A stretch of 13,554 nucleotides of DNA, taken from positions 1-13,554 of the forward strand of contig CAKOXP010000024.1 in assembly GCA_934130175.1 (NCBI GenBank), given 5' to 3'. Origin of the DNA: an uncultured Bacilli bacterium (GTDB lineage Bacteria; Bacillota_I; Bacilli_A; RF39; UBA660). The translations under genes and the position numbers were made by a program. This document shows, in pieces, positions 4,986 to 12,670 of this stretch. The notes beneath the pieces are model-generated. The model saw only the letters and a program-made list of their open reading frames with translations, had not been told where the DNA came from and did no database searches. Each line of letters begins with the position of its first letter. Positions within the stretch are counted from its first letter, which is position 1.

Positions 4986-7565
4986 ATGATTAATGGTCTT
5001 AGTTCAAAAGAAGTAATAGAAAACAGAAAAAAATATGGTACTAATCAAATAAGTTCGAAAGAGAAAAATAGTTTCTTTAAATTACTTTTAGAGTCCCTTG
5101 GAGATCCTATTATTAAAATTTTACTTATCGCGCTTGCTGTTAAAACATTATTTTTATTTCATGATTTTGATTGGTTTGAAACAATAGGAATTGTAATTGC
5201 TATATTTGTAGCATCTTTTATTTCAACTATATCTGAATATGGTAGTGAGGCAGCGTTTGAAAAATTACAGGAAGAATCTTCAAGGATTAAATGCAGAGTA
5301 AAAAGAAATTCTCATATTGAGGAAATTTTAATAGATGATGTTGTTGTAGGTGACGTAGTTATTCTCCAAACTGGTGATAAAATACCCGCAGATGGTGAAA
5401 TTATTTCTGGTGAGATTTTTGTAGATGAATCAAGTATTAATGGAGAAACAAGAGAGGTTTTAAAGTCTAAAAATCATGATAAAAATGTATTTAGAGGAAC
5501 AGTTGTTTACTCAAAAGAGGCCTTTATGTTAGTAAAAAAGGTAGGAGATGACACTTTCTATGGACATATGGCAAAAGAATTGCAAGAAAAGAGTCCGGAT
5601 AGTCCAATGAAACTTCGATTACAAAAATTAGCTCAAGTAATTAGTAAAATAGGTTATATTGGAGCAATTCTAGTAAGTTTTTCTTATCTTTTTTCTGAAA
5701 TAGTTATTAAAAATAATTTTCAATTACATCAAATAATAAATACAATTACTAATTTTCCAGTACTGTTTGGGAATATTTTGTATGCTTTAACTTTGAGTGT
5801 TACAATTATTGTTGTGGCAGTACCTGAAGGATTACCAATGATGATTACTTTGGTATTATCATCTAATATGAGACGAATGTTAAAAAATAATGTTTTAGTA
5901 AGAAAAATGGTGGGAATAGAAACAGCAGGTAGTCTCAATATATTGTTTACAGATAAAACAGGTACATTAACTTATGGAAAATTAGAAGTAGTTGGTATTC
6001 TTACAGGTAATTTATGTGAATATAGAACAGAACAAGAGATTTTGAAAAATAAAAAACTACATGAACATCTAAAAAATAATTGCTTATATAATAATGCTAG
6101 TTACTATGATGAGGCAAATAAAGCAGTTGGGGGAAATATTACAGATAGGGCTTTACTAAATTTTATAAAAACAGATTCTAGAATGATTTATAAAAAAGAA
6201 AAAGTAAAACCGTTTGACAGTAAAGAAAAATATTCAGAAGTATCTATTTCTGACAATGATAAAACTACTTATGTTAAAGGTGCCCCCGAAAAGTTATTAG
6301 AAAAATGTGATTATTATTTATCAGAGACTGGAATGGAAATTCCTTTTAGAGATAAAGTATTAATTAAAAAGAAAATAGATGAAAAAACAAAACAAGGAAT
6401 TAGGGTAATTCTTTTAGCTTATAAGAAGAATAGTTATATTAACAAAGACAGTTTAGTTTTTACTAGTATCTTATATATAAAAGATGATATTAGAAAAGAA
6501 GCAATTAAAGGTGTTAAATCGGTAACTGAGGCTGGTATTCAAACAGTAATGATTACGGGGGATCATAAGGATACAGCGTATTCTATTGCTAAAGAAGTTG
6601 GAATCATAACATCTAATTCTGACTTGGTTATAACTAGTGATGAGTTAAATACAATGAGTGATGAGAAGGTAAAAGAAATAATTCCTAAGTTGAAGGTTGT
6701 AGCAAGAAGTCTTCCTCAGGATAAAAGTAGGTTAGTTAGACTTTCTGAAGAATTAGGACTTGTTGTTGGAATGACTGGAGACGGTGTAAACGATGCTCCA
6801 GCATTGAAAAAAGCTGATGTAGGTTTCTCAATGGGAAGTGGAACAGAAGTAGCCAAAGAAGCTAGTGATATTGTTATTTTAGACGATAATTTCTTATCAA
6901 TATCAAAAGCAATTCTTTATGGAAGAACAATTTTTAAAAGTATTAGAAAATTCATAATTTTTCAACTTACTATTAACTTATGCGCTATAAGCTTATCTAT
7001 AATAGGACCATTTATTGGAGTAAAAACACCAGTTACAGTTATTCAAATGTTGTGGATAAATATGATTATGGATACTTTAGCAGGTATAGCTTTCTCATAT
7101 GAAGTACCATTACAAGAATATATGAAGGAAAAACCTAAGAAAAAAGATGAAAATATAATGAATTCTTATATGTATGGTGAAATATTATTCACAGGTATTT
7201 ATTCAGCATTACTTTGTATTTTTTTCTTAAAAAATCCTTTTATTAGAACTTTCTATAGAATGGATGGAAGTTATAAATGCTTCATGACTGCATTTTTTAC
7301 TCTATTTATATTTATAGGAATATTTAATAGTTTTAATGCTAGAACAGAAAGATTAAATTTATTTTCATCATTGAGGCAAAACAAACCATTTATCTTAATA
7401 ATTTTATTTATAATAGTAGTTCAAATTTTAATAATTTATTATGGAGGAAGTTTGTTCAGATCATATGGTCTTTTATTAAATGAATTCTTAATAACAATTC
7501 TACTATCATTTACGGTAATACCAGTTGATTTACTTAGAAAATATTATTTAAAAAGAAAAAAGTAA
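4986..7565 (+). CDS. P-type Ca2+-transporting ATPase (P2-type)
   Basis: The 859-residue ion pump has all P-type landmarks: an actuator loop with DESSINGET (147-155, in place of TGES), the phosphorylated DKTGTLT (323-329), nucleotide-binding KGAPE (431-435), the P-domain TGDH (524-527) and TGDGVNDAP (597-605). About ten transmembrane helices are visible, two near 43-82, two near 222-290 and six after 655. TM4 carries PEGLP (280-284) and TM6 LWINMIMDT (689-697, N692 and D696), the Ca2+ site. TM5 has an Asn (N664) but no acidic residue. The segment FNSFNARTERLNLF after TM8 recalls plasma-membrane Ca2+-ATPases, so export of Ca2+ with one ion per cycle is the likely role. AGGAGGA lies before ATG 4986. 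Mg2+ or other cations cannot be fully excluded. Confidence 0.9.
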   Translation: MINGLSSKEVIENRKKYGTNQISSKEKNSFFKLLLESLGDPIIKILLIALAVKTLFLFHDFDWFETIGIVIAIFVASFISTISEYGSEAAFEKLQEESSRIKCRVKRNSHIEEILIDDVVVGDVVILQTGDKIPADGEIISGEIFVDESSINGETREVLKSKNHDKNVFRGTVVYSKEAFMLVKKVGDDTFYGHMAKELQEKSPDSPMKLRLQKLAQVISKIGYIGAILVSFSYLFSEIVIKNNFQLHQIINTITNFPVLFGNILYALTLSVTIIVVAVPEGLPMMITLVLSSNMRRMLKNNVLVRKMVGIETAGSLNILFTDKTGTLTYGKLEVVGILTGNLCEYRTEQEILKNKKLHEHLKNNCLYNNASYYDEANKAVGGNITDRALLNFIKTDSRMIYKKEKVKPFDSKEKYSEVSISDNDKTTYVKGAPEKLLEKCDYYLSETGMEIPFRDKVLIKKKIDEKTKQGIRVILLAYKKNSYINKDSLVFTSILYIKDDIRKEAIKGVKSVTEAGIQTVMITGDHKDTAYSIAKEVGIITSNSDLVITSDELNTMSDEKVKEIIPKLKVVARSLPQDKSRLVRLSEELGLVVGMTGDGVNDAPALKKADVGFSMGSGTEVAKEASDIVILDDNFLSISKAILYGRTIFKSIRKFIIFQLTINLCAISLSIIGPFIGVKTPVTVIQMLWINMIMDTLAGIAFSYEVPLQEYMKEKPKKKDENIMNSYMYGEILFTGIYSALLCIFFLKNPFIRTFYRMDGSYKCFMTAFFTLFIFIGIFNSFNARTERLNLFSSLRQNKPFILIILFIIVVQILIIYYGGSLFRSYGLLLNEFLITILLSFTVIPVDLLRKYYLKRKK

Positions 7566-7588
7566 TCCGAAAAGTTGGATTACTTTTT
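7557..7588. terminator. Bidirectional terminator between the Ca2+-ATPase and PrsA genes
   Basis: AAAAAGTAATCC (7557-7568) and GGATTACTTTTT (7577-7588) form a perfect 12-bp stem around an 8-base loop, with T runs on both strands. The left arm contains the ATPase stop codon, and the PrsA stop starts two bases after the right arm. Confidence 0.85.
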
Positions 7589-7589
7589 A

Positions 7590-8606
7590 CTATTTATTAC
7601 TACTAGAATTAGAATTTTCTTTAGCTTGTTTAATTAAATTATCCATATAATCATTATAAGCTTTTTCTAACTGACTATCACCAAATGAAATTTTATTTTC
7701 TTTTCTGATTTCAATTAAAGATTCATAATAAAGAGTATTGTCATTATTTAATTTTTCTTTAGCAAGTTTTTCTTTAATTTCTTTTTTCATACTCTTTAGT
7801 GATTCTTTTTTCTTTTCACCAGTTTTTAAAATAATATGATATCCATAAGATGATTCTACAGGTTCACTACTATATTTATTTTTTTCAAGTTTTAAAGCTG
7901 CATTCCAGAAATTAGAATCCATATCATCTTTATTAAAATATCCTAAATTACCACCATTTTTAGCATTTGTACTATCATCGGAATATTTTTTAGCAAGATC
8001 TTCGAATTTTTCTCCTGCATCTAGTTTTTTGATGATATCTTGGGCTTTCTTATAAGCATTTTTCTTAGCTTTCTCTTTTTCTTCATCGCTCATTCCATCT
8101 TTAGTTTTAACTGAAATTAAGATATGGCTAGCCTTTATGTCTCCATAAACGTTTTCTTCATAGTATTTATTAATTTCATCATCTTTAATATTATCTTCTA
8201 AATAGTCATTTACAGCTAAACCTCTTTTGTATTCTAGTGAAAGTTTATTTTTTAATTCATCTTCACTTTCTACTCCAAAATATGATTTAATAGCTGCTAA
8301 ATAATTAGATTCATTATCACCATAGTATGATTTTATTTGACTAATTTGATCATCAATTGATTTCTTTTCAGTATCATCACTAGGATACTTTTTATCAAAT
8401 AACTTATGATCTATCATATCAATTAATTTTTCTACAGAATTTTTCTTTAATTCCTTATATAGTGCATTTGCTGTTATTTTACTATTCTTTAAAGCTACTA
8501 CTGTTTCATCATCAGTTTTTAGTTTAGCTGTTTTTCCACAACCTGTTGTAATAGTTGTAAGAGTAAGTAGTGCTAAAGCAGTAACTCCAATTTTTTTCTT
8601 ATTCAT
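7590..8606 (-). CDS. prsA: PrsA-like peptidyl-prolyl isomerase lipoprotein (foldase)
   Basis: The 338-residue lipoprotein has a basic signal sequence and the lipobox TTGC, with C23 as the lipid-carrying residue. The parvulin domain runs from about 158 to 263: KASHILISVK at its start, the GGNLGYFNKDDM loop (218-229) and YGYHIILKTGEKK at its end. The N-terminal helical region (about 35-155) and C-terminal helical region (about 265-330) form the chaperone part, as in Bacillus PrsA, and the tail is Ser/Asn-rich. It sits on the outer face of the membrane and helps secreted proteins fold after Sec export. AGGAGG (8613-8618 on the plus strand) precedes ATG 8606. The gene is transcribed alone. The family is firm; the symbol follows general use. 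Confidence 0.9.
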   Translation of the reverse strand: MNKKKIGVTALALLTLTTITTGCGKTAKLKTDDETVVALKNSKITANALYKELKKNSVEKLIDMIDHKLFDKKYPSDDTEKKSIDDQISQIKSYYGDNESNYLAAIKSYFGVESEDELKNKLSLEYKRGLAVNDYLEDNIKDDEINKYYEENVYGDIKASHILISVKTKDGMSDEEKEKAKKNAYKKAQDIIKKLDAGEKFEDLAKKYSDDSTNAKNGGNLGYFNKDDMDSNFWNAALKLEKNKYSSEPVESSYGYHIILKTGEKKKESLKSMKKEIKEKLAKEKLNNDNTLYYESLIEIRKENKISFGDSQLEKAYNDYMDNLIKQAKENSNSSSNK

Positions 8607-8629
8607 GATTTTCCTCCTATCAATTATTT

Positions 8630-8658
8630 ATAATAACAAAAAAAACTTTATTCTGCAA
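8630..8658 (-). promoter_or_regulatory. Putative promoter of the prsA-like gene
   Basis: On the minus strand, TTGCAG (plus-strand 8653-8658) and TATTAT (8630-8635) are separated by 17 bp. They lie 12 bases upstream of the ribosome binding site. The -10 box is imperfect, so this is a moderate call. Confidence 0.45.
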
Positions 8659-8698
8659 TGAAATCGAAATATTTTTAATAAATTAGATAGATATAATC

Positions 8699-8726
8699 AC
8701 ACAAATGATACTTTTGCCATAAAATA
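8699..8726 (+). promoter_or_regulatory. Possible sporulation (sigma-K/E-like) promoter of the YjcZ-like pair
   Basis: CATAAAATA (8718-8726) fits the CATAnnnTA -10 pattern of sigma-K promoters, with an AC (8699-8700) 17 bp upstream as -35. A TATAAT at 8692-8697 without a good -35 offers a vegetative alternative. The short YjcZ-like genes downstream make a mother-cell promoter plausible. AT-rich background makes chance matches common. Confidence 0.35.
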
Positions 8727-8762
8727 ATGTGAATACCATAAAAAAAAGGAGGAAATTTATAT

Positions 8763-8843
8763 ATGGGTAACTATGTTTCATCATCTGCAATTATATTAGT
8801 ATTATTTATTCTTTTAATTATTATTTTAGGAGCTTATATTTAA
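8763..8843 (+). CDS. YjcZ-like sporulation peptide, 26 residues
   Basis: The tiny membrane peptide starts MGNYVSSS and continues with SAIILVLFILLIIILGAYI, one hydrophobic helix. It matches the YjcZ-type pattern (short Gly/Tyr/Ser head, then a FALIVVLFILLIIVG-like helix) found in many spore-forming Firmicutes. AAGGAGG lies 10 bases before ATG 8763. The gene is followed after 13 bases by a second peptide of the same kind. Function in the family is not worked out; members are small spore- or membrane-associated proteins. Confidence 0.75.
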   Translation: MGNYVSSSAIILVLFILLIIILGAYI

Positions 8844-8856
8844 GGAGGTGTTTTAA

Positions 8857-8964
8857 ATGGCTTGCCAAGAAAATACATGTCATGGTAATAGAGGAGGATA
8901 TATAATTATAATTGTTTTATATATCTTACTTGCTATAATTTTAGGAAGCAGTATTGCTTGCTAA
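8857..8964 (+). CDS. YjcZ-like sporulation peptide, 35 residues
   Basis: This is the second copy of the family. A polar head (MACQENTCHGNRGG) with two Cys and a His precedes one helix, YIIIIVLYILLAIILGSS, and the protein ends in a Cys. It follows the first copy with an AAGGAGGTG ribosome binding site (8842-8850) that touches the first stop codon, and is closed by a terminator. The two genes form an operon and probably arose by duplication. The Cys residues in the head and at the end are not shared with the first copy. Confidence 0.75.
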   Translation: MACQENTCHGNRGGYIIIIVLYILLAIILGSSIAC

Positions 8965-8970
8965 CTTAAG

Positions 8971-8996
8971 GAGAATTAATTAATTCTCTTTTTTTT
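8971..8996 (+). terminator. Terminator of the YjcZ-like operon
   Basis: GAGAATTAATTAATTCTC (8971-8988) is a perfect palindrome that folds with an AATT loop and is followed by a T run to 8996. It lies only 6 bases after the second peptide's stop. Confidence 0.8.
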
Positions 8997-9020
8997 GGGC
9001 ATATTAATATTGGTGATATT

Positions 9021-9533
9021 ATGAAAGAGAAAATTATGTATTATTTAAATGTGTTTTTAGTATACTCTGTCTTAGGTTTTATTATGGAAACAACTCTAAA
9101 ATATTTGTTTTTTCCAAAGTTAAATAATGGTTTTTTATATGGACCATGGATACCTATTTATGGTTTGGGATGTTGTTTAATTATTGCTATTATGAGATTT
9201 GTGTTTAATAGAATAAAGATATCTAGATGGGTAAAGATAATTTTAGTTTTTTTACTGGCAGTATTAATTCTTACAACACTTGAATTTATTGGTGGAAACT
9301 TAATTGAATTAATTACAGGAAAAGTTTTTTGGGATTATAGTGATTTAAAATTTAATTATGGTAACTATATTTCTTTAGAAATAAGTCTTTGTTGGGGTGT
9401 TATGTCATTAGTAGTCATATATTTATTGAAACCAATTTTAGATAAATTAATAAAAAAAATACCAAGTTATGTAACTTACTTGGTACTAGTTTGTTTTTTT
9501 ATAGATTTAGTAATTACTATTTTGAAAGCCTAG
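9021..9533 (+). CDS. CmpB-family integral membrane protein (putative ABC-transporter type IV)
   Basis: The 170-residue protein has about five transmembrane helices (near 8-26, 42-62, 70-92, 118-136, 149-168). It carries the family signatures GFLYGPWIPIYGLG (37-50), LEFIGGNLIELITG (87-100) and WDYSDLKFN (104-112), typical of the 'putative ABC-transporter type IV' (CmpB) Pfam family. No substrate is known for the family, and no ATPase gene is nearby. Only a modest ribosome binding site (GGTGA, 9012-9016) precedes ATG 9021, which lies 24 bases after the YjcZ terminator. No good promoter fits that gap, so expression may depend on read-through or a promoter inside the peptide operon. Its last 17 bases overlap the end of the convergent HIT gene. 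Confidence 0.8.
   Translation: MKEKIMYYLNVFLVYSVLGFIMETTLKYLFFPKLNNGFLYGPWIPIYGLGCCLIIAIMRFVFNRIKISRWVKIILVFLLAVLILTTLEFIGGNLIELITGKVFWDYSDLKFNYGNYISLEISLCWGVMSLVVIYLLKPILDKLIKKIPSYVTYLVLVCFFIDLVITILKA
9452..9485 (-). terminator. Minus-strand terminator for the HIT operon, inside the CmpB-family gene
   Basis: TACCAAGT (9460-9467) and ACTTGGTA (9478-9485) form an 8-bp stem with a 10-base loop. Read on the minus strand it is followed at once by eight T (plus-strand A run 9452-9459). On the plus strand the T run is four bases away and interrupted, so the minus strand is favoured. It lies 32 bases beyond the HIT stop and within coding sequence of the opposite gene. Confidence 0.6.
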
Positions 9534-9912
9534 CAAATACTTCTTCAACAGGAATAAGCATTTCTTTATTGTAACTATCGCTAACTAAATCATCTTGATA
9601 TCTTGGAATAAGATGAATGTGATAGTGTTTTACTTCTTGACCATACTCATTATTTTGAACAATAGTTAAACCATCACAACCTAGATTTTCTTTAAGCATT
9701 GGATATAGTTTTTCTCTAATTAATTTAAGGGCATGACTAACAACATCTTCATCAATATCCATAACATTTACATGATGTTTTTTAGGTATTATTAACATAT
9801 GTCCATTAGTAGTTGGGTTAATATCTAAAAATACTTTAATTAAATCATCTTCATAAACAGTAGAAGATGGTATTTCATTATTTATAATTTTACAAAAAAG
9901 ACAATCTTTCAT
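9517..9912 (-). CDS. HIT-family nucleotide hydrolase (HinT-like)
   Basis: The 131-residue protein belongs to the histidine-triad family, which hydrolyses nucleotide phosphoramidates or related AMP compounds in the cytoplasm. The triad HYHIHLIPR (H96, H98, H100) is intact. The N-terminal CLFC (C4, C7) and a HH pair (46-47) after PK match the zinc-binding subset. INPTTNGHMLIIPKKH (31-46) is the conserved core strand. Length is normal. AGGAGG precedes ATG 9912 and lies at the 3' end of the upstream gene, whose stop is 9 bases away, so the two are co-transcribed. Its 3' end overlaps the CmpB-family gene by 17 bases tail to tail. Confidence 0.93.
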   Translation of the reverse strand: MKDCLFCKIINNEIPSSTVYEDDLIKVFLDINPTTNGHMLIIPKKHHVNVMDIDEDVVSHALKLIREKLYPMLKENLGCDGLTIVQNNEYGQEVKHYHIHLIPRYQDDLVSDSYNKEMLIPVEEVFARLSK

Positions 9913-9921
9913 TTTTTCCTC

Positions 9922-10665
9922 CTAAGCTAAATATTCATATTTAATAGAATATTTCTTCATAATATTTTTATCATTACCTATTATAGCACGTATTATTTCA
10001 TTTAAGTTATTTTCTATTAGATTATTATCTAAATTAGACACTTTTACCATAAAAGTAAGATCATTTTGATCAACAATAGTAAAATTATATTCTTTAGGAT
10101 TATAACCAAGTTTTTTAATTCTTAAGTAAAATTTATTAATAGATTTAACAAGTGTTTCTTCCTTATGATTTTTAACAGTTAACTCTGTAGTAGTGTTATA
10201 TATAGGTAGAGTTTTTGTTTTTTCGTTAATTATTTTTTCATAAACAGTATTTGGATAACTATTAAGTTTTTTTGGAAAAACAATCTTACTATTTTTATAT
10301 TTTACCTGTTTTTGATAAGTATTATTAAAATTTTCATAAAGAGTTTTTCCTTCTTTATAATCTTTCTCATAAGTAGATGTTATTTTCTTATTCTTATAAC
10401 TAACATAAAAATAAAGATTTTTGTTTTTAGAGTTAGTTAATTTTATTTTGTAAGTTTCATCACTTATATCATATTTAGCTTTACCTATATCTAAATTAAT
10501 TTTTTCTTTACTGTAATTATTATCTATGTATTTATTAAGTTTTTCTTCAACCTTAGGAAGTAAGATGACATGTTTTTTTTCATTTAAAACTATATAAGTA
10601 AAAATGCCAAAGACTATAATAAAAAAGATTCCCATCTCTAGTATTAATTTATTTTTGTAATTCAT
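9922..10665 (-). CDS. Unrecognised membrane-anchored extracytoplasmic protein
   Basis: The 247-residue protein has a short basic start, one transmembrane helix (about 8-27) and a Lys/Asn/Tyr-rich outer domain with no Cys and no Trp. The part 35-105 (a helix followed by strands ending in VSYKNKKITSTYEKDY) loosely recalls small PepSY/YfjL-like extracellular folds, but this is too weak to name. A second region (about 165-247) looks like another alpha/beta unit. ATG 10665 was chosen because GGTGG (10671-10675) sits 5 bases before it; the in-frame TTG at 10677 has no such site. It heads an operon with the HIT hydrolase 9 bases downstream. No function is proposed. Confidence 0.7.
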   Translation of the reverse strand: MNYKNKLILEMGIFFIIVFGIFTYIVLNEKKHVILLPKVEEKLNKYIDNNYSKEKINLDIGKAKYDISDETYKIKLTNSKNKNLYFYVSYKNKKITSTYEKDYKEGKTLYENFNNTYQKQVKYKNSKIVFPKKLNSYPNTVYEKIINEKTKTLPIYNTTTELTVKNHKEETLVKSINKFYLRIKKLGYNPKEYNFTIVDQNDLTFMVKVSNLDNNLIENNLNEIIRAIIGNDKNIMKKYSIKYEYLA

Positions 10666-10681
10666 AACTACCACCAATTAT

Positions 10682-10710
10682 ATTTTAACGAAAAGAGTTC
10701 TAAAAAGCAA
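10682..10710 (-). promoter_or_regulatory. Possible promoter of the membrane protein/HIT operon
   Basis: On the minus strand, TTGCTT (10705-10710) and TAAAAT (10682-10687) are 17 bp apart. The start point would fall almost on the ribosome binding site, giving a very short leader, which lowers confidence. Confidence 0.35.
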
Positions 10711-10745
10711 TATAGCAATAACTAGAAAAAATTTTAATAATGTGA

Positions 10746-10774
10746 TTGTTAAGTCTTTAAAAATATGATATGAT
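10746..10774 (+). promoter_or_regulatory. Sigma-A-type promoter of the acidic coiled-coil gene
   Basis: TTGTTA (10746-10751) and TATGAT (10769-10774) are 17 bp apart. The expected start near 10781 lies just ahead of AAGGTGG (10787-10793), which serves ATG 10802. Confidence 0.65.
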
Positions 10775-10801
10775 ACTTTATATAATAAGGTGGTGTATGA
10801 G

Positions 10802-12637
10802 ATGGAGATATTGAAAGGTAAAGTTCAGGACCCTGGATTTCCTGATACTGAAGTAACATATTTAAAAACTGATGATGGTAAAACATATTTCTTTATAGAA
10901 AATGGGACTTTAAAAAATGGTAATATTATTTCTACACCTATATTAAAGGAAGGAATAGGCCATGCTCCATATACATCATTAGGTCTTATTGATAAGGATG
11001 GAAATGTTTTAATTCCTTTTGAAAATAAAAATATTAAGTCTTTATCTGATGATTTGTTATTAGTAGAAAAAGCAAAACCTACTACTCAATCTGTAGTGGA
11101 TGCTGCTAGTAAGCAAACTGATCCATTATCAGCATCTGAACTTATTCAAACTTCTGATACTATAAAGAGTCAAATGAAGAGTGTAATGGGTTCAAATAGT
11201 AGTTATGTTTTTGATAATCAATTTTCAGAAGCTGCTTTATTCACAGCAAGTGGAGTTAATTTAGCAAATAACTATTTTAGTTTTATAGGATTAAGTAATG
11301 GGGCTTATTATATGAGTCAAAATGTTGTTGGTAGTCCTATTTCTAAGTATGATCCTTATGCAAATGCAGCAAATCAAGCTCAAGAAGAATCAAATCAAGT
11401 TGATAGTCAAGAAAGTAATAATCAAACACCAGAACAAGCCTCAGCAGAAGTTCCAACTCAAGGTGAAACTACTAATACAAATGATCCAATATTACCAAAT
11501 ATAAATATTGGACAAACTCAGGAACAACAACCTTCAAATAATACAGAACAGACTGAAAATAATCAAGTAGAACAAACACAACAAATAGAAGAAAATACAA
11601 CTGTTCCAGATATTGAAATACCAGCAATCGCAGGAATGAAAGTACCTACTGCTAATGAAGAGGCTAACAGTTCTGAAGAAAATAAGAAAGAGACAAATTC
11701 AAATATAGATGTAAATAATAATGATGAAACCGTAAGTGATAATAATGATGCTACTGGAGGTATTCTTCCTAATATAGAAAGTAATCAAGAACAAGCTTCA
11801 TCTGATGCTGATGACCAACAAGAAACTTCCAATGAAGAACCAATAGAAGAAAAATCAAAACTAAGTATAAGTGATGATATTGAAGAAGAAACACAACATG
11901 AAGAAATTGAAAATAATGATTCTATCAATCAAGAAGAACAAGATGATACACCAAATGAAGAAATAGAAGAGAATACTGATTCTGAAGAAAATAGTGAAGA
12001 AGATTCTACTGATGAGACAGAAACTTACTCTGATGAAGTAGAAGAACAATCAGAAAATGATGTAGAACAAGAAACAGATGATGTAGAAGATAGTAAAGAA
12101 GAAACTTCAGATGAATATGAGGAAAATAACGAAGAAGAATATAATAACTATGAAGAAGATATCGAAGATGAAATTAGTAATCCAGTTATTATAAATGCTA
12201 CTAATACAATTAAGAAACTATTAGAAGAAAATAGAAAACAAAGACAAATAATTGATAGACAAGAAGGAGAAATAGAAACTCTTAATTCAACTAATGAAAT
12301 CTTAAAAGAAGATAATAGTGAAAAAACAAAAGAGATAATTTCTCTTAGAAAGTCAATGAGCAAATATCGTAGTGATAATACAGACTTAACTAGAGAAAAT
12401 AATCACTTAAAATCAACTAACTCTAGACAAGAAGAAATTATAGACCATTTAAAGACTCAGAATACAACGTTGAAAGAACAAGTGGCAGGAATAACAGCGT
12501 TAGGAAATGCAGTAGCAGAAGCTAATACACTATTTACTCCTGAAAAAGAAAATGATAATGATTCTTCAAACAGTAATATTGAATATAGTTATCTTGGAGA
12601 AGATGATGGGTATCAATATACAAAGAAAGCTGCTTAA
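10802..12637 (+). CDS. Large acidic scaffold-like protein: WG-like N-terminus, disordered Glu/Asn/Gln-rich middle, C-terminal coiled coil
   Basis: The 611-residue protein has no signal peptide, transmembrane helix, Cys or Trp. The N-terminus (about 1-180) is folded; GLIDKDGNVLIPFENKNI (61-78) reads like one WG repeat. Residues about 190-460 are low-complexity, rich in Glu, Asp, Asn, Gln and Ser, with the greatest negative charge at about 340-460. Residues about 467-565 form a long heptad-type coiled coil (KKLLEENRKQ through TLKEQVAG) followed by a short polar tail. ILPNI occurs twice in the middle part and a related VPDI/IPAI once. ATG 10802 was chosen over the upstream GTG 10790 because AAGGTGG (10787-10793) is 8 bases before it. 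The layout suggests a cytoplasmic structural or clustering protein. No named family is recognised, and the exact start is the main uncertainty. Confidence 0.75.
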   Translation: MEILKGKVQDPGFPDTEVTYLKTDDGKTYFFIENGTLKNGNIISTPILKEGIGHAPYTSLGLIDKDGNVLIPFENKNIKSLSDDLLLVEKAKPTTQSVVDAASKQTDPLSASELIQTSDTIKSQMKSVMGSNSSYVFDNQFSEAALFTASGVNLANNYFSFIGLSNGAYYMSQNVVGSPISKYDPYANAANQAQEESNQVDSQESNNQTPEQASAEVPTQGETTNTNDPILPNINIGQTQEQQPSNNTEQTENNQVEQTQQIEENTTVPDIEIPAIAGMKVPTANEEANSSEENKKETNSNIDVNNNDETVSDNNDATGGILPNIESNQEQASSDADDQQETSNEEPIEEKSKLSISDDIEEETQHEEIENNDSINQEEQDDTPNEEIEENTDSEENSEEDSTDETETYSDEVEEQSENDVEQETDDVEDSKEETSDEYEENNEEEYNNYEEDIEDEISNPVIINATNTIKKLLEENRKQRQIIDRQEGEIETLNSTNEILKEDNSEKTKEIISLRKSMSKYRSDNTDLTRENNHLKSTNSRQEEIIDHLKTQNTTLKEQVAGITALGNAVAEANTLFTPEKENDNDSSNSNIEYSYLGEDDGYQYTKKAA

Positions 12638-12670
12638 TAAAATAAATATTAACATAATAGGGAGAACTAT

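Noticed and set aside
10666..10677. TTG at 10677 as the start of the membrane protein
   Set aside because: The GGTGG needed for initiation lies inside these codons and fits ATG 10665.
11322..11504. 60-codon plus-strand ORF in another frame of the acidic gene
   Set aside because: Gln/Lys/Ile-rich shadow of the CAA/GAA-rich repeats; no ribosome binding site.
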